The notes: generated by a model from the letters alone, not told the origin. 64,000 bases of DNA from Halalkalicoccus paucihalophilus (GCF_001593955.1 NZ_LTAZ01000003.1:124001-188000), one strand, 5' to 3'; positions 54,164 through 63,697 are shown, counted from the stretch's first letter. Translations and numbers: made by a program.

Positions 54164-55566
54164 GCCAGTTGGTCGCCCACGAGCCGATCCGCGTGGGCGA
54201 TGAATGCCTCGCGCTCGCGTTTCGGAACCGTCGCCCCGGCGGCGACGTCGTGACCGCCGCCGTCGCCGCCGACGGCACTCGCGGCCGTCCCGATCACCGT
54301 GGAGAGGTCGAGTCCCCGGCGGACCAGCACGTGCGTTCCCCGGGCCGAGACCTTCGCGTTCTCCTCGTCCTTCTCGGCGAAGGCGACGATCGGTTTCTCG
54401 GGACTGATCCCGTCGGAGCCGAGCGCCATCCCCGCGACGATCCCGACGATCGTCTCGGGAATCCGATCCCCGGCGTCGAACCACTGGAGGTGGTCTTCAC
54501 CGACGATACCGGTCTCTTTCACCCAGCCCAACCCCTCCGAGAGGTTGCGCCGGTGGTTTCGAAGCAGGGTTCGGGCCTCCTCGAGTGCCCCCTCGCGATC
54601 GCCCAGACAGACCGCGAGCCCCACGTCCGCGCGCTCGTAGCGCGCGGTGGCGTTCAAGAGGGTGGAAAACTCGCTCGCGTTCCGGAGTTCGGTCCCCGGT
54701 TTTTCGCGGGTGAGGATGTAGGTCGTCCCGATCAACCCGTCGATCTTCTCGCTCGACACGCCGCTTGCGACCGCCCGACGGACCAGCGCGCTCGCGACGG
54801 TTCGCTTCTCGTCGTCCGCCAGATCGGCCCAGCAGCGCCACTCCCCGTCCTCGCGCAGATCGAGGTCGAGGCCGTCGAGGAATCGAAGCGTCCCGTTGGC
54901 GTCGCCCGAGATCCCCGGGATCCCGACGTCGCTCGTGTACTCCAGCAGTTTGGGCAGCGGGCGCGTCTGGGTGCCGTAGATCGCGAGATCCGTGCCGGCC
55001 TCCAGTACGCCCGCCTCGACGCCCTCCCTGACGATCGCTTCGTTCGCGCCGACGAGTTCGCCGGTACTGGCCTGCATGTCGCCGACCGCGCCAACGACCG
55101 CGAGTGCCGCCAGATCCCGGTTGTCACCACTGCCTAACGCGCGAGCGAGGAGATACGTCGTTCCGGCCCCCGAGAGCTCCGTCGCCCCGTTGAGCCCTTC
55201 GAGCAAGGGGTTACAGTGAAACTCGGTCCCGGCGTCTGCGGGCTGGTGGTGATCGCAGATCACTGGCGTGAAATCGTCCGCCGCCTCGTGGTCGGCGATC
55301 AGGTCGAGTTGCCCGCTGCCGAAGTCGGTAAACAGCACCGTCTCGAAGTCGCGTTCGGCGATCCGTTCCAGTTCGTCCGCATCGAGCTGTTTCGCGAACG
55401 TCGCCTCGAAGTCGATTCCGGCGCGTTCGAGCGCGCTCGCGGCGATCCCCGCGCTCGTCAGCCCGTCGGCGTCGATGTGGGAGGCCAGCAGCACCTCCTC
55501 GGCCGCTGCTATCCGCCCTGCACAGGCGCTTGCACGTGCGTCGAGTTCGGGGACCGGACCGGTCAT
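54160..55566 (-). CDS. DHH/DHHA1 RecJ-like exonuclease
   Basis: 468-residue single-strand-specific nuclease-like protein of the archaeal RecJ/GAN/Cdc45 group. DHH motifs are SHIDADGLTS, LFTDFGSGQ and CDHHQPADAG, giving the metal ligands; motif IV (VVGAVGDMQA) and a C-terminal DHHA1 domain (GGDGGGHDVAAGATVP) are present. The catalytic motif set looks complete, so activity is likely, in contrast to Cdc45-like proteins. Haloarchaea have several paralogues, and which one this is cannot be said. ATG at 55566. Confidence 0.88.
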   Translation of the reverse strand: MTGPVPELDARASACAGRIAAAEEVLLASHIDADGLTSAGIAASALERAGIDFEATFAKQLDADELERIAERDFETVLFTDFGSGQLDLIADHEAADDFTPVICDHHQPADAGTEFHCNPLLEGLNGATELSGAGTTYLLARALGSGDNRDLAALAVVGAVGDMQASTGELVGANEAIVREGVEAGVLEAGTDLAIYGTQTRPLPKLLEYTSDVGIPGISGDANGTLRFLDGLDLDLREDGEWRCWADLADDEKRTVASALVRRAVASGVSSEKIDGLIGTTYILTREKPGTELRNASEFSTLLNATARYERADVGLAVCLGDREGALEEARTLLRNHRRNLSEGLGWVKETGIVGEDHLQWFDAGDRIPETIVGIVAGMALGSDGISPEKPIVAFAEKDEENAKVSARGTHVLVRRGLDLSTVIGTAASAVGGDGGGHDVAAGATVPKREREAFIAHADRLVGDQLA

Positions 55567-55650
55567 CTACCGACCCTTGGCCCGGCCTCGGGTATAAACT
55601 TCCGGAGGGACTCACCGAGCGTTTATCCTCGGCTCTCCATAGTCTCCGAT

Positions 55651-55977
55651 ATGCCCTCGGACTCGCTCGTTACCGTCCTCACGAAGCTACTGGTCGTGGG
55701 GCTGCTCGCTGTCACGCTCGTCTCGACGTACTTCACGGGCCGCCAGTCCGGCCCCGTCGCCGCGATCCCGGGTCTCATCCGTGTCTACCTCACACTCGCG
55801 CTGGCGGTCGGCGTTTTCGTCACGAGCCTGCTCGATCCGCGCTTTCAAATCGCGTTCGCGCTCGGGCTGACGGCGTTCGGGGTTTCGATGTATTTCACCG
55901 AAAGCGCCCTCGTCGGCGCCTTGCTCGCGGTCGTCGGGCTGTTCACGCTGGGAACGAAGGCCCGCGAACTCGCCTGA
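55651..55977 (+). CDS. Small polytopic membrane protein, 108 residues
   Basis: ATG at 55651 (MPSDSLVTVLTKLLVVGLLA). It has about four hydrophobic segments, with YFTGRQSGPVAAIPG and SLLDPRFQIAFA loops. No recognised function. It lies ~85 bp from the RecJ-like gene (divergent) and ~40 bp before the S66 peptidase gene on the same strand. A gtttatcctc element ~27 bp upstream fits a TATA box. Confidence 0.7.
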   Translation: MPSDSLVTVLTKLLVVGLLAVTLVSTYFTGRQSGPVAAIPGLIRVYLTLALAVGVFVTSLLDPRFQIAFALGLTAFGVSMYFTESALVGALLAVVGLFTLGTKARELA

Positions 55978-56016
55978 AGGCGAAACCGAAAAACGCCCGT
56001 CCGCCGTGGCGTCGGT

Positions 56017-57030
56017 ATGAACGCCGCCTACCCACCGCCGATCGAACGCGGCGACACGGTCGCGGTGATCGCCCCCTCACACGCCGCCCCGAACGGCGCG
56101 CTCTCGCGGGGCGTCGAACGCCTGCGCTCGTTCGACCTCGACGTGGAGGTCTTCGATACCGCGACGCGCACGACTGAGTGGCTCCGGGCGAACCCCGAAG
56201 CGCGCGCCGAGGACGTCCACCGCGCGTTCGAGCGCGAGGACATTCGAGGGGTTGTCGCCGCGTTCGGGGGCAACTGCGAACTCCAGATGCTCCCCCATCT
56301 CGAGCCCGAGCGCCTCCGTGAGAACCCCACGCGTTTCTACGGCGCGAGCGACAACACCCACCTCCACCTGTTCCTCGATTCCCTCGGAATCGTCTCCTTT
56401 TACGGCGCGCAGCTGTTTCCGGACCTCGTCGCCGACCCGCGGATGCGCCCTTACACCCGGGAGGCAACCGAACGCGCGCTCTTCGGGACGCCTTTCGGCC
56501 CGCTCTCGCCCGCCGCGAAGTGGACCGACGAGTACTACGACGTCGGGAGCGACCTGCCAAGAACGTGGTTCGAAAGCGAGGGCTGGCACTGGCACAACGC
56601 GACCGAGGAGGTCCTCACCGCGCCCGTGGTCGGTGGCTGTCTCGCCATGCTCGAATCACAGCTCCTGACCGACACGTCCTACTTCACGCGCGAGACCTGT
56701 GAGGGACGGATCCTCGCGGTCGAGACCTCCGGGGAGATCCCCGAGCCCGCGGTCGTCGAGCGGTTCTTCATGGCGCTGGGCGAACGGGGGGTGCTCGACG
56801 CCTGCGAGGCACTCGTCGTCGGTAAACCCGAAACGCCCGGGGGTGACGAACGTGAGAAGTATCGTAGTCGCCAGCGCCGAGTTATCGCCGGCACCGTCGA
56901 CGAGTACGCCGACCTCCCGATCGTCTTCGATCTGGATTTCGGCCACGCCGCGCCCGACCTCCCCCTGCCGCTCGGCGCACCCATGACGATCGACGCCCCC
57001 GCGCGGGCGATCCGCTTTAGCCGGTCGTAA
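56017..57030 (+). CDS. Peptidase family S66 (LD-carboxypeptidase/MccF-like)
   Basis: 337-residue serine peptidase homologue. The N-terminal RGDTVAVIAPSHAAP loop, VVAAFGGNCELQMLPHL, and nucleophile Ser111 in FYGASDNTHL match the family. Candidate Glu and His of the triad are in LAVETSGEIP and LDFGHAAPDL. S66 members cleave murein tetrapeptides (LdcA) or inactivate microcin C-like peptide-nucleotides (MccF). Haloarchaea lack murein, so an MccF-like detoxifying role or another substrate is more plausible (inference). ATG at 56017. Convergent with hemD. Confidence 0.87.
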   Translation: MNAAYPPPIERGDTVAVIAPSHAAPNGALSRGVERLRSFDLDVEVFDTATRTTEWLRANPEARAEDVHRAFEREDIRGVVAAFGGNCELQMLPHLEPERLRENPTRFYGASDNTHLHLFLDSLGIVSFYGAQLFPDLVADPRMRPYTREATERALFGTPFGPLSPAAKWTDEYYDVGSDLPRTWFESEGWHWHNATEEVLTAPVVGGCLAMLESQLLTDTSYFTRETCEGRILAVETSGEIPEPAVVERFFMALGERGVLDACEALVVGKPETPGGDEREKYRSRQRRVIAGTVDEYADLPIVFDLDFGHAAPDLPLPLGAPMTIDAPARAIRFSRS

Positions 57031-57036
57031 TCGCCG

Positions 57037-57780
57037 TCAGTCGTGATAGCTCGGTGCCGCCCGTTCGACGACGCCGCAGGCCAGTTTCTCGAAATCCGCG
57101 ACGGCAGGGACGACGTCCACTTCGATCCCTGCGCGCTCGGCGGTCGCACGGGTCGGCTCGCCGATCGCACCGACAATAGCAGCCGAAAGGCCCGCGGTCG
57201 CCTCCTCGCGCAGTCCGCGCTCGGCCGCGGCCGCGAGGAAGTGCTCGACCGTCAGCGAGGAGGTAAACAGCGCGCCCTCGAGTTCGCCGGCGGCGGCCCG
57301 CTCGGCGGAGACGCCCGATTCGGGTGGGCGGATCAGTCTGTAAAGAACCGTCTCGTGGACGTACGCGCCCGCGTCGTTCAGCCCGTCGGTGAGCACCGAA
57401 CTGCCGTGGTCCGAGCGGGCGACCTCGACGCGTGTGCCCGCGACCTCCCCGGCGAGCGCGCGGACGAGTCCGACAGAAGAGAACTCCTCGGGGATCAGGT
57501 CCACCTCGTAGCCCGTCTCCCGGAGCGCTCTCGCCGTTCTATCGCCGATCGCACAGACGGTCCCCGACGGCTCCCACCCCTCCTTTCGGGCGAGTTCGAC
57601 GCCGGTCTTGCTCGTGAGCACGGTGAACTCGGCGTCCTCGCGCGGGCTTGCGCCCGCCGGCTCGACGGCGAGCATCGGGTCGGCTATCGGGTCCGCGCCG
57701 AGCGCCTTCAACAACTCGACCGCCTCCGCGAGGCGCTCGTCGTCGGGACGGAACACGGCGATCCGCGTTTCCTGGGTCAT
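57037..57780 (-). CDS. hemD: Uroporphyrinogen-III synthase
   Basis: Closes hydroxymethylbilane with D-ring inversion; 247 residues. Sequence is weakly conserved across the family, but ADPMLAVEP, FTVLTSKTGVE, CAIGDRTARALRETGYEVDLIPEE (recognisable block), LFTSSLTVEHFL and AIVGAIGEPTRATAERAGIEVDVVP are present in the expected order. The ATG at 57780 overlaps the sumT stop by four bases, placing it last in a hemC-sumT-hemD operon. Confidence 0.9.
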   Translation of the reverse strand: MTQETRIAVFRPDDERLAEAVELLKALGADPIADPMLAVEPAGASPREDAEFTVLTSKTGVELARKEGWEPSGTVCAIGDRTARALRETGYEVDLIPEEFSSVGLVRALAGEVAGTRVEVARSDHGSSVLTDGLNDAGAYVHETVLYRLIRPPESGVSAERAAAGELEGALFTSSLTVEHFLAAAAERGLREEATAGLSAAIVGAIGEPTRATAERAGIEVDVVPAVADFEKLACGVVERAAPSYHD

Positions 57781-58511
57781 TCCTCGCCCTCCCCGTAGAG
57801 CCCCGCGACCCCGCCGATCACTGTCACCGCGGGCGGTTCGATTCCCGCTTCGTCCCGTACGGAGACGATCGTTTCGAGGGTGCCCGAGACTGCCCGCCCG
57901 TCAGGCCAGGTCCCTCGCTCGACCAGCGCGACGGGAGTCTCGGGGTCCATGCCGGCCTCGCGCAGCGCACGGGTGTACTCGGGGAGCTTCCCGACGCCCA
58001 TCAGCACGACGATGGTCCCGCCGGTCGCGGCGAGCGCCTCCCAGTCGACCGCCGATTCGTCCTTGGTGGGGTCTTCGTGGCCGGTGACGAACGAGACGCT
58101 GGAAGCGTGATCACGGTGCGTCACCGGAATCCCGAAGACGGCGGGCGCGGCGATCGCCGAGGTGATCCCGGGGACCACCTCCACGGGGATCCCGCGCTCG
58201 CGGAGGTATGCCAGTTCCTCGCCGCCCCGGCCGAAGACGAATGGGTCCCCGCCCTTCAGCCGGACGACCCGCTTTCCCGCTCGGGCGAGTTCGAGCAGTC
58301 GATCGTTGATCTCCTCCTGACTCGTGCGTTCGCCGCCCGCGCGCTTGCCGACGTCCTCGCGTTTCTCCTCCGGGATCGACTCGATGATTTCGGGGCCCGG
58401 AAGCTTGTCGTGGAGCACGACGTCCGCGTCTTCGATCAGTCGCTTGGCCTTCACCGTCAGCAGCTCCGGGTCGCCGGGGCCGCTTCCCACCAGATGGACG
58501 GTACCGGTCAT
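57777..58511 (-). CDS. cobA: Uroporphyrinogen-III C-methyltransferase (SUMT)
   Basis: SAM-dependent formation of precorrin-2, the branch point to siroheme, heme (via the Ahb route) and cobamides; 244 residues. Motifs are [18 protein letters not shown] at the N-terminus, [29 protein letters not shown] and [12 protein letters not shown], ending with an [11 protein letters not shown] strand. Start and stop overlap both neighbours by four bases (hemC upstream, hemD downstream). Confidence 0.93.
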   Translation of the reverse strand: MTGTVHLVGSGPGDPELLTVKAKRLIEDADVVLHDKLPGPEIIESIPEEKREDVGKRAGGERTSQEEINDRLLELARAGKRVVRLKGGDPFVFGRGGEELAYLRERGIPVEVVPGITSAIAAPAVFGIPVTHRDHASSVSFVTGHEDPTKDESAVDWEALAATGGTIVVLMGVGKLPEYTRALREAGMDPETPVALVERGTWPDGRAVSGTLETIVSVRDEAGIEPPAVTVIGGVAGLYGEGEE

Positions 58512-59635
58512 CCCTCGCCTTCCTCCGTCCGTTCGGTGTCGATCTCCTCCCCGCTCGCCTCGCGTTTGGCCTCCTCGATGAGTTCGCGGGCACCCCGTTC
58601 GGCCAGCTCCTCGGCGAGGTCGCGGGCGGCCTCGACGTGGCGTTCGACGGGGATGTCCCGCGTCACCGAGATCGTCGGCTCGCCCCCTCTGGCGAGCACC
58701 TGTACCCGCGTGCGGACGTACTCGCCCTGGATTACCGCGTGGATCCCGATCGGGGCGACACAGCCCCCGCCGAGCGTCGCGAGGATCGTGCGCTCGACTG
58801 TGGTCTCGACGCGGCTCCGCGGGTGATCGAGCGCGTCGTTGACCTCGCTCGCGAGGTCACCGTCCGCCATCGCCACCGCGAGCGCCCCCTGCCCGGCGGC
58901 GGGGACGAACGATTCAGTGGGAAGCTCTCGCGTGGGTATCTCCCGATCCAGCCCCAAGCGTTCCAACCCGGCCGCCGCGAGCACGATCGCGTCGAACGGC
59001 TCGGTTCGCTCGAAGGCCCGTCGTTCGCGCTCGGAGAGGTCCTCGACCCATTCTTCGGGCCGCTGATCGAACGCCGGATCGAAGTCGTCGTCGGTGTTGG
59101 CCTTTCGCTCCTCGTCGGCGGCGACCCGCCGGTCGTACTCCTCGTTGAGCGACTTCGAGAGCAGTTTCTCGACGCGGGTGTCGACGTTTCCGCGCAGGGG
59201 TTCGACCGTCAGATCCGGTCGCTTCGCGAGCAACTGGGCGCCCCGACGAAGGCTCCCGGTGCCGACCGTCGCCCCCTCGGGAAGCTCCTCCAGTGTGGCC
59301 CCGTTGGGGGTCACGAGGCGGTCGCCAGGCGTTCCGCGTTCGGGGACGGCCGCGATGACGAGTTCCGAGTCCTCCGTGGGCATGTCCTTCATCGAGTGGA
59401 TCGCGCCCTCTACCTCCCCCTCCATCACCTTCTCGTCGAGACTGCGCACGAACGCGCCGGTCTTGCCGAGCCGGTGGATGAGTTCGTCGTCGATCCGGTC
59501 GCCGGTCGTCTCGACGGTGACGAGTTCGACCTCCCGGCGACGCCCCGAGAGCGCTCGCTTGACCGACTCGGCCTGGGCGAGCGCGAGGTCCGATCCGCGC
59601 GTCGCCAGCCGAATCGGGTCCGATCGCGTGGTCAT
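58508..59635 (-). CDS. hemC: Hydroxymethylbilane synthase (porphobilinogen deaminase)
   Basis: Polymerises four porphobilinogens; 375 residues. The N-terminus LATRGSDLALAQAESVK, HSMKDMPTE, GTGSLRRGAQLL and RGNVDTRVEKLL are present, and the dipyrromethane-carrying Cys lies in LGGGCVAPIG. A ~45-residue acidic insert (after LNEEYDRRVAADEERKANTD) occurs before the VLAAAGLERL segment and is typical of halophile versions. ATG at 59635 chosen from the family N-terminus. First gene of the hemC-sumT-hemD operon. Confidence 0.94.
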   Translation of the reverse strand: MTTRSDPIRLATRGSDLALAQAESVKRALSGRRREVELVTVETTGDRIDDELIHRLGKTGAFVRSLDEKVMEGEVEGAIHSMKDMPTEDSELVIAAVPERGTPGDRLVTPNGATLEELPEGATVGTGSLRRGAQLLAKRPDLTVEPLRGNVDTRVEKLLSKSLNEEYDRRVAADEERKANTDDDFDPAFDQRPEEWVEDLSERERRAFERTEPFDAIVLAAAGLERLGLDREIPTRELPTESFVPAAGQGALAVAMADGDLASEVNDALDHPRSRVETTVERTILATLGGGCVAPIGIHAVIQGEYVRTRVQVLARGGEPTISVTRDIPVERHVEAARDLAEELAERGARELIEEAKREASGEEIDTERTEEGEG

Positions 59636-59801
59636 ACCGGCGTTTCGGCTCCCGATGCACATATACTGCCGGTTATCGTCATCGGTCGACCCGTCCGTGT
59701 TCGCCCCGCCCGATCGCTCCTCGAGCGCCCACAATCTCCCGAATAATGGATACCAGTTGTCATTTACGCACCCTTATCCCATCAGCCGTTTTGGACAACA
59801 C

Positions 59802-60455
59802 ATGGGAACGATCGCGGAACTCACGATACCGGCCGCGGAGTTCGCGCTGCGGGACACCCTCGCGGGCGTCCCCAGTGTGGAGGTCGAGATCGAACGCGTC
59901 GCCGCCCACAACGAGGGGCGACTCATCCCGTTCGTCTGGGTCCGTACCGAGGAGTTCGAGACCTTCGAGGCGGCGCTGGAGGAGGACCCGACCGTCGACG
60001 GGGTCGAGTGTCTCTCGGAACTCGAGGCCGAACGGCTCTACAAGATGGACTGGGTGGACTCGATCAACCCGGTTCACGCCATTCTTGAGGCCGACTCGAC
60101 GATCCTCTCGGCGACCGGTACCGGCGGACGGTGGCGCCTTCGCGTTCTCTTTCCCGACCGCGGGGTGCTCTCGGAGACGTACGACCGCTGTCGGCGCGCC
60201 GGCATCGACTTCGACGTCACCAGCATCTACGACCTCGAAGGGGAGCGCCGCGGCCAGTACAGCCTCACGAAAGAGCAATACGACACGCTCGTCGAGGGGG
60301 TCGAACGCGGCTACTACAACGTTCCCCGTGACCTCACGCTCGGCGAGTTCGCAGAGAGCCTCGACGTCTCACACCAAGCGCTCTCGGAGCGACTGCGTCG
60401 GGGTCATCGGAACCTCATCGAGTCGGCGCTGATCACCGGCCCGGCCGAAGAATAA
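59802..60455 (+). CDS. HTH-10 (bacterioopsin-activator-like) regulator B
   Basis: 217-residue paralogue of the regulator at 53408-54067. It shares IPAAEFALRDTLAGV, IPFVWVR, CLSELEAERLYKMDWVDSI, WRLRVLFPDRGVLSETYDRCR and the HTH-10 block LTKEQYDTLVEGVERGYYNVPRD, SLDVSHQALSERLRRG. It is divergent from hemC; a cccttatcc element at 59771-59779 is ~27 bp before the ATG. Its position suggests it could influence the tetrapyrrole operon, but this is inference. Confidence 0.88.
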   Translation: MGTIAELTIPAAEFALRDTLAGVPSVEVEIERVAAHNEGRLIPFVWVRTEEFETFEAALEEDPTVDGVECLSELEAERLYKMDWVDSINPVHAILEADSTILSATGTGGRWRLRVLFPDRGVLSETYDRCRRAGIDFDVTSIYDLEGERRGQYSLTKEQYDTLVEGVERGYYNVPRDLTLGEFAESLDVSHQALSERLRRGHRNLIESALITGPAEE

Positions 60456-60474
60456 CGAAAACGCGGTCGATGGT

Positions 60475-60861
60475 CTACCGGCGGGTGTCGTCGTCGTCCA
60501 ACAGTCCGTCGTCATCGTCGTCCAGTAGCCCATCGTCGTCCCTGGTGCCCGTCTCGCCCGGAGGCGTGTTGGCACCCGACCCGGCCGTACTACCGGTTCC
60601 GGTGGTTCCGGTTCCGGTCGTGGTGGCCGATCCGAGTCGAACCGCGTCGTCGTCTACCGATGCGACGGACTCCGACTGCAACGGGTAGGTGTCCTCGTCG
60701 CGGTCGTCCCAACCGAGTTTCGACTTGATCTTGTCCGTCAACCCGGGGTCCGGGTCGACGTAGGCGGTCCCGTGTTCGACGTCCGCGATGATGCCGACCT
60801 CATCGCCCTGGTCGTTGACGACGGTCTTGCCCTCGTCGTCCTCGGTGAAGTTGTGTGCCAT
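60475..60861 (-). CDS. PRC-barrel-like protein with low-complexity acidic tail
   Basis: 128-residue protein. The N-terminal half (HNFTEDDEGKTVVNDQGDEVGIIADVEHGTAYVDPDP, split here by its Gly turn) resembles a haloarchaeal PRC-barrel. A Thr/Gly repeat (TGTGTTGTGSTAGSG) and a tandem acidic repeat (DDDGLLDDDDDGLLDDDD) follow, encoded by gtcgtc-type microsatellite DNA at about 60487-60541. ATG at 60861. Function unknown; the tail length may vary between strains. Confidence 0.7.
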   Translation of the reverse strand: MAHNFTEDDEGKTVVNDQGDEVGIIADVEHGTAYVDPDPGLTDKIKSKLGWDDRDEDTYPLQSESVASVDDDAVRLGSATTTGTGTTGTGSTAGSGANTPPGETGTRDDDGLLDDDDDGLLDDDDTRR

Positions 60862-60930
60862 CGCGTCACCCACTACACCCGGATTCGGCTTGCTGACCGT
60901 GCTTGCACCCGCAGCCCGTTTATCAGGATC

Positions 60931-61578
60931 TTACGGGCGAACGGGCAGGGTGGTTTGGCGACGATAGAGGTAGTAGGCGGCTACCGGCGGCTGAAGCAGG
61001 GGAACGAACAGGCTCGCGAACGCCAGCGCGAGATACAGCGCGGGGTTGGGTCGCCAGTCGGCGACGGCACGCAGGTAGATCGCGTCCCGGTAGATCCCGA
61101 CCGGGAACACGGCGAGCGCGAGTCCGGCCAACAGCGCCGGGATGGCGACGACGAGCGGGGGCAACGCGAGGACGTACGCCAGCAGCGCAACGGGGATCCC
61201 CGAGAGCGATCCGCCGAGCGAGGCGGCGACGACGGCCCACCAGCCGTCCCACCCCGGCGGGCGGTCGACCCGGTCGTGGCGTCGATAGAGGTAGAACAGG
61301 CCGACGGCCGGCGCGGAGAGCAACAGCGCCCCGAGCGCGTACAGCGGGTAGTTCGGCCGCCACAGCCCGCGCTCGCGAAGCGCCCGTCCGTCGAGGAACA
61401 GACAGACCGGGACGCCGATCCGGATCGCCAGCCCGCCGACGCTCGCTATCGCGAGGATCGCCCGCCCGACGAGCGGGTCGGGATAGCTCCGTAGCACGCC
61501 GACGATCCCGACGCCGATCACGGGCGGGAAGGCGAACAGCAGGACCTCCAAGAGCCGGTACCAGGGCCCGCGCCCCAT
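60931..61578 (-). CDS. Polytopic membrane protein between hemL and the PRC gene
   Basis: 215-residue protein with about five or six hydrophobic segments. Two short similar motifs (LFYLYRRHDRVDRPPG and AYYLYRRQTTLP) follow helices, suggesting an internal repeat of a helix plus basic cytosolic anchor. No transporter or enzyme motif is seen. ATG at 61578 directly abuts the hemL stop, so it is cotranslated with hemL. Its function is unknown, though it is tied by position to tetrapyrrole synthesis. Confidence 0.72.
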   Translation of the reverse strand: MGRGPWYRLLEVLLFAFPPVIGVGIVGVLRSYPDPLVGRAILAIASVGGLAIRIGVPVCLFLDGRALRERGLWRPNYPLYALGALLLSAPAVGLFYLYRRHDRVDRPPGWDGWWAVVAASLGGSLSGIPVALLAYVLALPPLVVAIPALLAGLALAVFPVGIYRDAIYLRAVADWRPNPALYLALAFASLFVPLLQPPVAAYYLYRRQTTLPVRP

Positions 61579-62919
61579 CTACAGGGCGTGTTTGTACGCT
61601 TCGAGCGTTTGCTCGACGTCCTCCTCGGTGTGTGAATCGCTCACGAACTGGGATTCGAACCCGTTCTGGCTGAGGAAGACGCCCTGATCGAACATCGCGG
61701 GCCACAACAGCCGGTTCCAACGCTCGATCTCTGTGTTTCCGACGTCCGCGCCCGTCTTCGGACAGCGAGTGTAGCGCGCACAGTCGGTGCGTTGCTCACA
61801 GCCCGCCTCGCAGTGGCTTTCGCCCTCGACGGGCGTCTCGCGCGTAAAGAGCACCTTGAAGATACTGTCGGTCCCCGCCACCGTGTACTCGGGGGCCTGA
61901 TCCGCACAGATGTCGGTCAGCCCCGACCGCAACTGCTCGCCCAGGTCGTTCACGTGGTCGTAGACGTCGTTCTCGGCGGCGTATTTCAGCGTTTTCAACC
62001 CGGCGGCCATCGTCACCGGGTGGCCCGAGAACGTGCCGGCCTGGAAGACGTCGCCCGAGGGGGTGAACGACTCGATGATCTCGGCACGACCGCCGATCGC
62101 GCCGACCGGAAAGCCCCCGCCGACGATCTTGCCGAAGGTCGTCACATCAGGGGTGACGTCGAACTTCCCCTGTGCGCAGGCGAGCCCACCGACGCGAAAG
62201 CCGGTGATGACCTCGTCGAAAACGAGGAGGGACCCGTGCTCGCGGGTGAGCTTTCGCAGGGTCTCGTGGTAGCCATCGACAGGGGAAACGATCCCCTTGT
62301 TCGCGAGGATCGGCTCGACGAGCACGCCCGCGATCTCCTCGCCGCGCTCCTCGAAGACCCGCTCGATCGCCTCCGTATCGTTGAAAGGCACCGGAATCGT
62401 GTGCTCGGCAAAGGACTGGGGAACGCCCTTCGTACTCGGAGAAGGACTCTCGGGACCGCCCTCGACGAGCGTCGACTCCTGTGCGCCGTGATACCCGCCC
62501 TGCATGACGACGATCTTCTCCCTCCCCGTGTAGCCCCGCGCGAGGCGCACCGCCGAAACGGTCGCCTCGGTACCCGAGTTCACGAAGCGGACCTTCTCGA
62601 CCGAGGGGACGTGGCGGGAGACGAACTCCGCGAGTTCGACCTCGATCTCGGTGGGCGCGCCGTACATCGGCCCGGCGCTGGCCTGTTTTTGGATCGCCGA
62701 CTGCACCTGCTGGGGCAGGTCGTGGCCCAAAAGCAGGGGCCCGAGCCCCATCACCCAGTCGATATACCGATTTCCGTCGGCGTCGATGACGTGTCCCCCG
62801 TCGCCGCGCTCGACGAAGAAGGGGTACGGCTGGATCGACGCTCTCACCGGCGAATTGACGCCGCCCGGCAGGACCGAGAGCGCCCGGTCGTAGAGATCGC
62901 GCGAGTCCTTGAGGGTCAT
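61579..62919 (-). CDS. hemL: Glutamate-1-semialdehyde 2,1-aminomutase
   Basis: PLP enzyme making 5-aminolevulinate in the C5 pathway; 446 residues. The N-terminus has [11 protein letters not shown], the cofactor region includes [20 protein letters not shown] (recognised, with Thr/Ser contacts) and [12 protein letters not shown] (Asp to PLP nitrogen). The PLP Lys is in [17 protein letters not shown]. An extra Cys-rich segment ([17 protein letters not shown]) near residue 370 is unusual and may bind metal. ATG at 62919. It is separated from hemC by the regulator, PRC and membrane genes. Confidence 0.95.
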   Translation of the reverse strand: MTLKDSRDLYDRALSVLPGGVNSPVRASIQPYPFFVERGDGGHVIDADGNRYIDWVMGLGPLLLGHDLPQQVQSAIQKQASAGPMYGAPTEIEVELAEFVSRHVPSVEKVRFVNSGTEATVSAVRLARGYTGREKIVVMQGGYHGAQESTLVEGGPESPSPSTKGVPQSFAEHTIPVPFNDTEAIERVFEERGEEIAGVLVEPILANKGIVSPVDGYHETLRKLTREHGSLLVFDEVITGFRVGGLACAQGKFDVTPDVTTFGKIVGGGFPVGAIGGRAEIIESFTPSGDVFQAGTFSGHPVTMAAGLKTLKYAAENDVYDHVNDLGEQLRSGLTDICADQAPEYTVAGTDSIFKVLFTRETPVEGESHCEAGCEQRTDCARYTRCPKTGADVGNTEIERWNRLLWPAMFDQGVFLSQNGFESQFVSDSHTEEDVEQTLEAYKHAL

Positions 62920-62944
62920 ACCCGCGCTTTGTCGCCGAGGCTCA

Positions 62945-63646
62945 TTAATCGCGGTGGGTCGGCGTCGCGCGTGTCGCCGTCGCCTTGAACGAGGCGACGA
63001 CCGCCCGGCCGGGTTCGAGGCCCAGTCGGTCGACGCTCGTCCGCGTCACGAGTGCGAGAAGCGACACTTCCGAACCGATATCGAGGCGGACGCGCGCGAC
63101 CGATTCGCCGGTCTCGACGGCCTCGACGGTCCCCGAAAACCGGTTGCGAGCGCTCGTTTCCTCGGGTGCGGGCGTCTCCTCGGGTGGGGTGAGCGTGACC
63201 GCATCCGAGCGGATCGCCACCGTGACCGCCTCGGCCTCGGGCGGGACGAGCGCCCGGAGCCGCCCGGGTCCACAGTCGACGGTCCCGAGTTCGCCGTCGC
63301 GCTCGATCACCCGGCCCGAAAGCACCGTCTCCTCGACGGCGGTCAGGCCCTCGGCGGCGGTCTCGAGGCGGTCGAAGCGCGCGAGCAACGCGCGTGCGTC
63401 CTCGGTGAGCGAACTCCCGCCGCCGCCCGATCCTCCCCGCTGGCGGTCGACAAGCGGGCCGAGCGCCTCCTCCAGTTCGACGACCCGACGTTGAGCGTGC
63501 GAATAGGAGCGTTCGAGCGCGTGTGCGGCCGCGTGAATCGACCCGTGTTGCTCGATGGCTTCGAACAGCACGACATCCCGGTCGGTAACGACCGCATCGC
63601 CGACGGCCAACCCCATCTCGAGTGTGCCGCGAACGTCCTCGTCCAT
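62945..63646 (-). CDS. ModE-like regulator with TOBE domain (molybdate/tungstate)
   Basis: 233-residue regulator. The N-terminal winged helix ([33 protein letters not shown], split by its turn) resembles ModE, followed by a Gly/Ser linker ([19 protein letters not shown]). The C-terminal ~120 residues contain TOBE-type strands ([25 protein letters not shown]). TOBE domains bind oxyanions. The gene lies just downstream of an ABC ATPase of the molybdate/tungstate type, which supports the call. ATG at 63646. Confidence 0.82.
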   Translation of the reverse strand: MDEDVRGTLEMGLAVGDAVVTDRDVVLFEAIEQHGSIHAAAHALERSYSHAQRRVVELEEALGPLVDRQRGGSGGGGSSLTEDARALLARFDRLETAAEGLTAVEETVLSGRVIERDGELGTVDCGPGRLRALVPPEAEAVTVAIRSDAVTLTPPEETPAPEETSARNRFSGTVEAVETGESVARVRLDIGSEVSLLALVTRTSVDRLGLEPGRAVVASFKATATRATPTHRD

Positions 63647-63697
63647 GGAAGGAATACGATACCCCAGTGCGGGCGAGAAAATCAATCTAGCGGTGCG

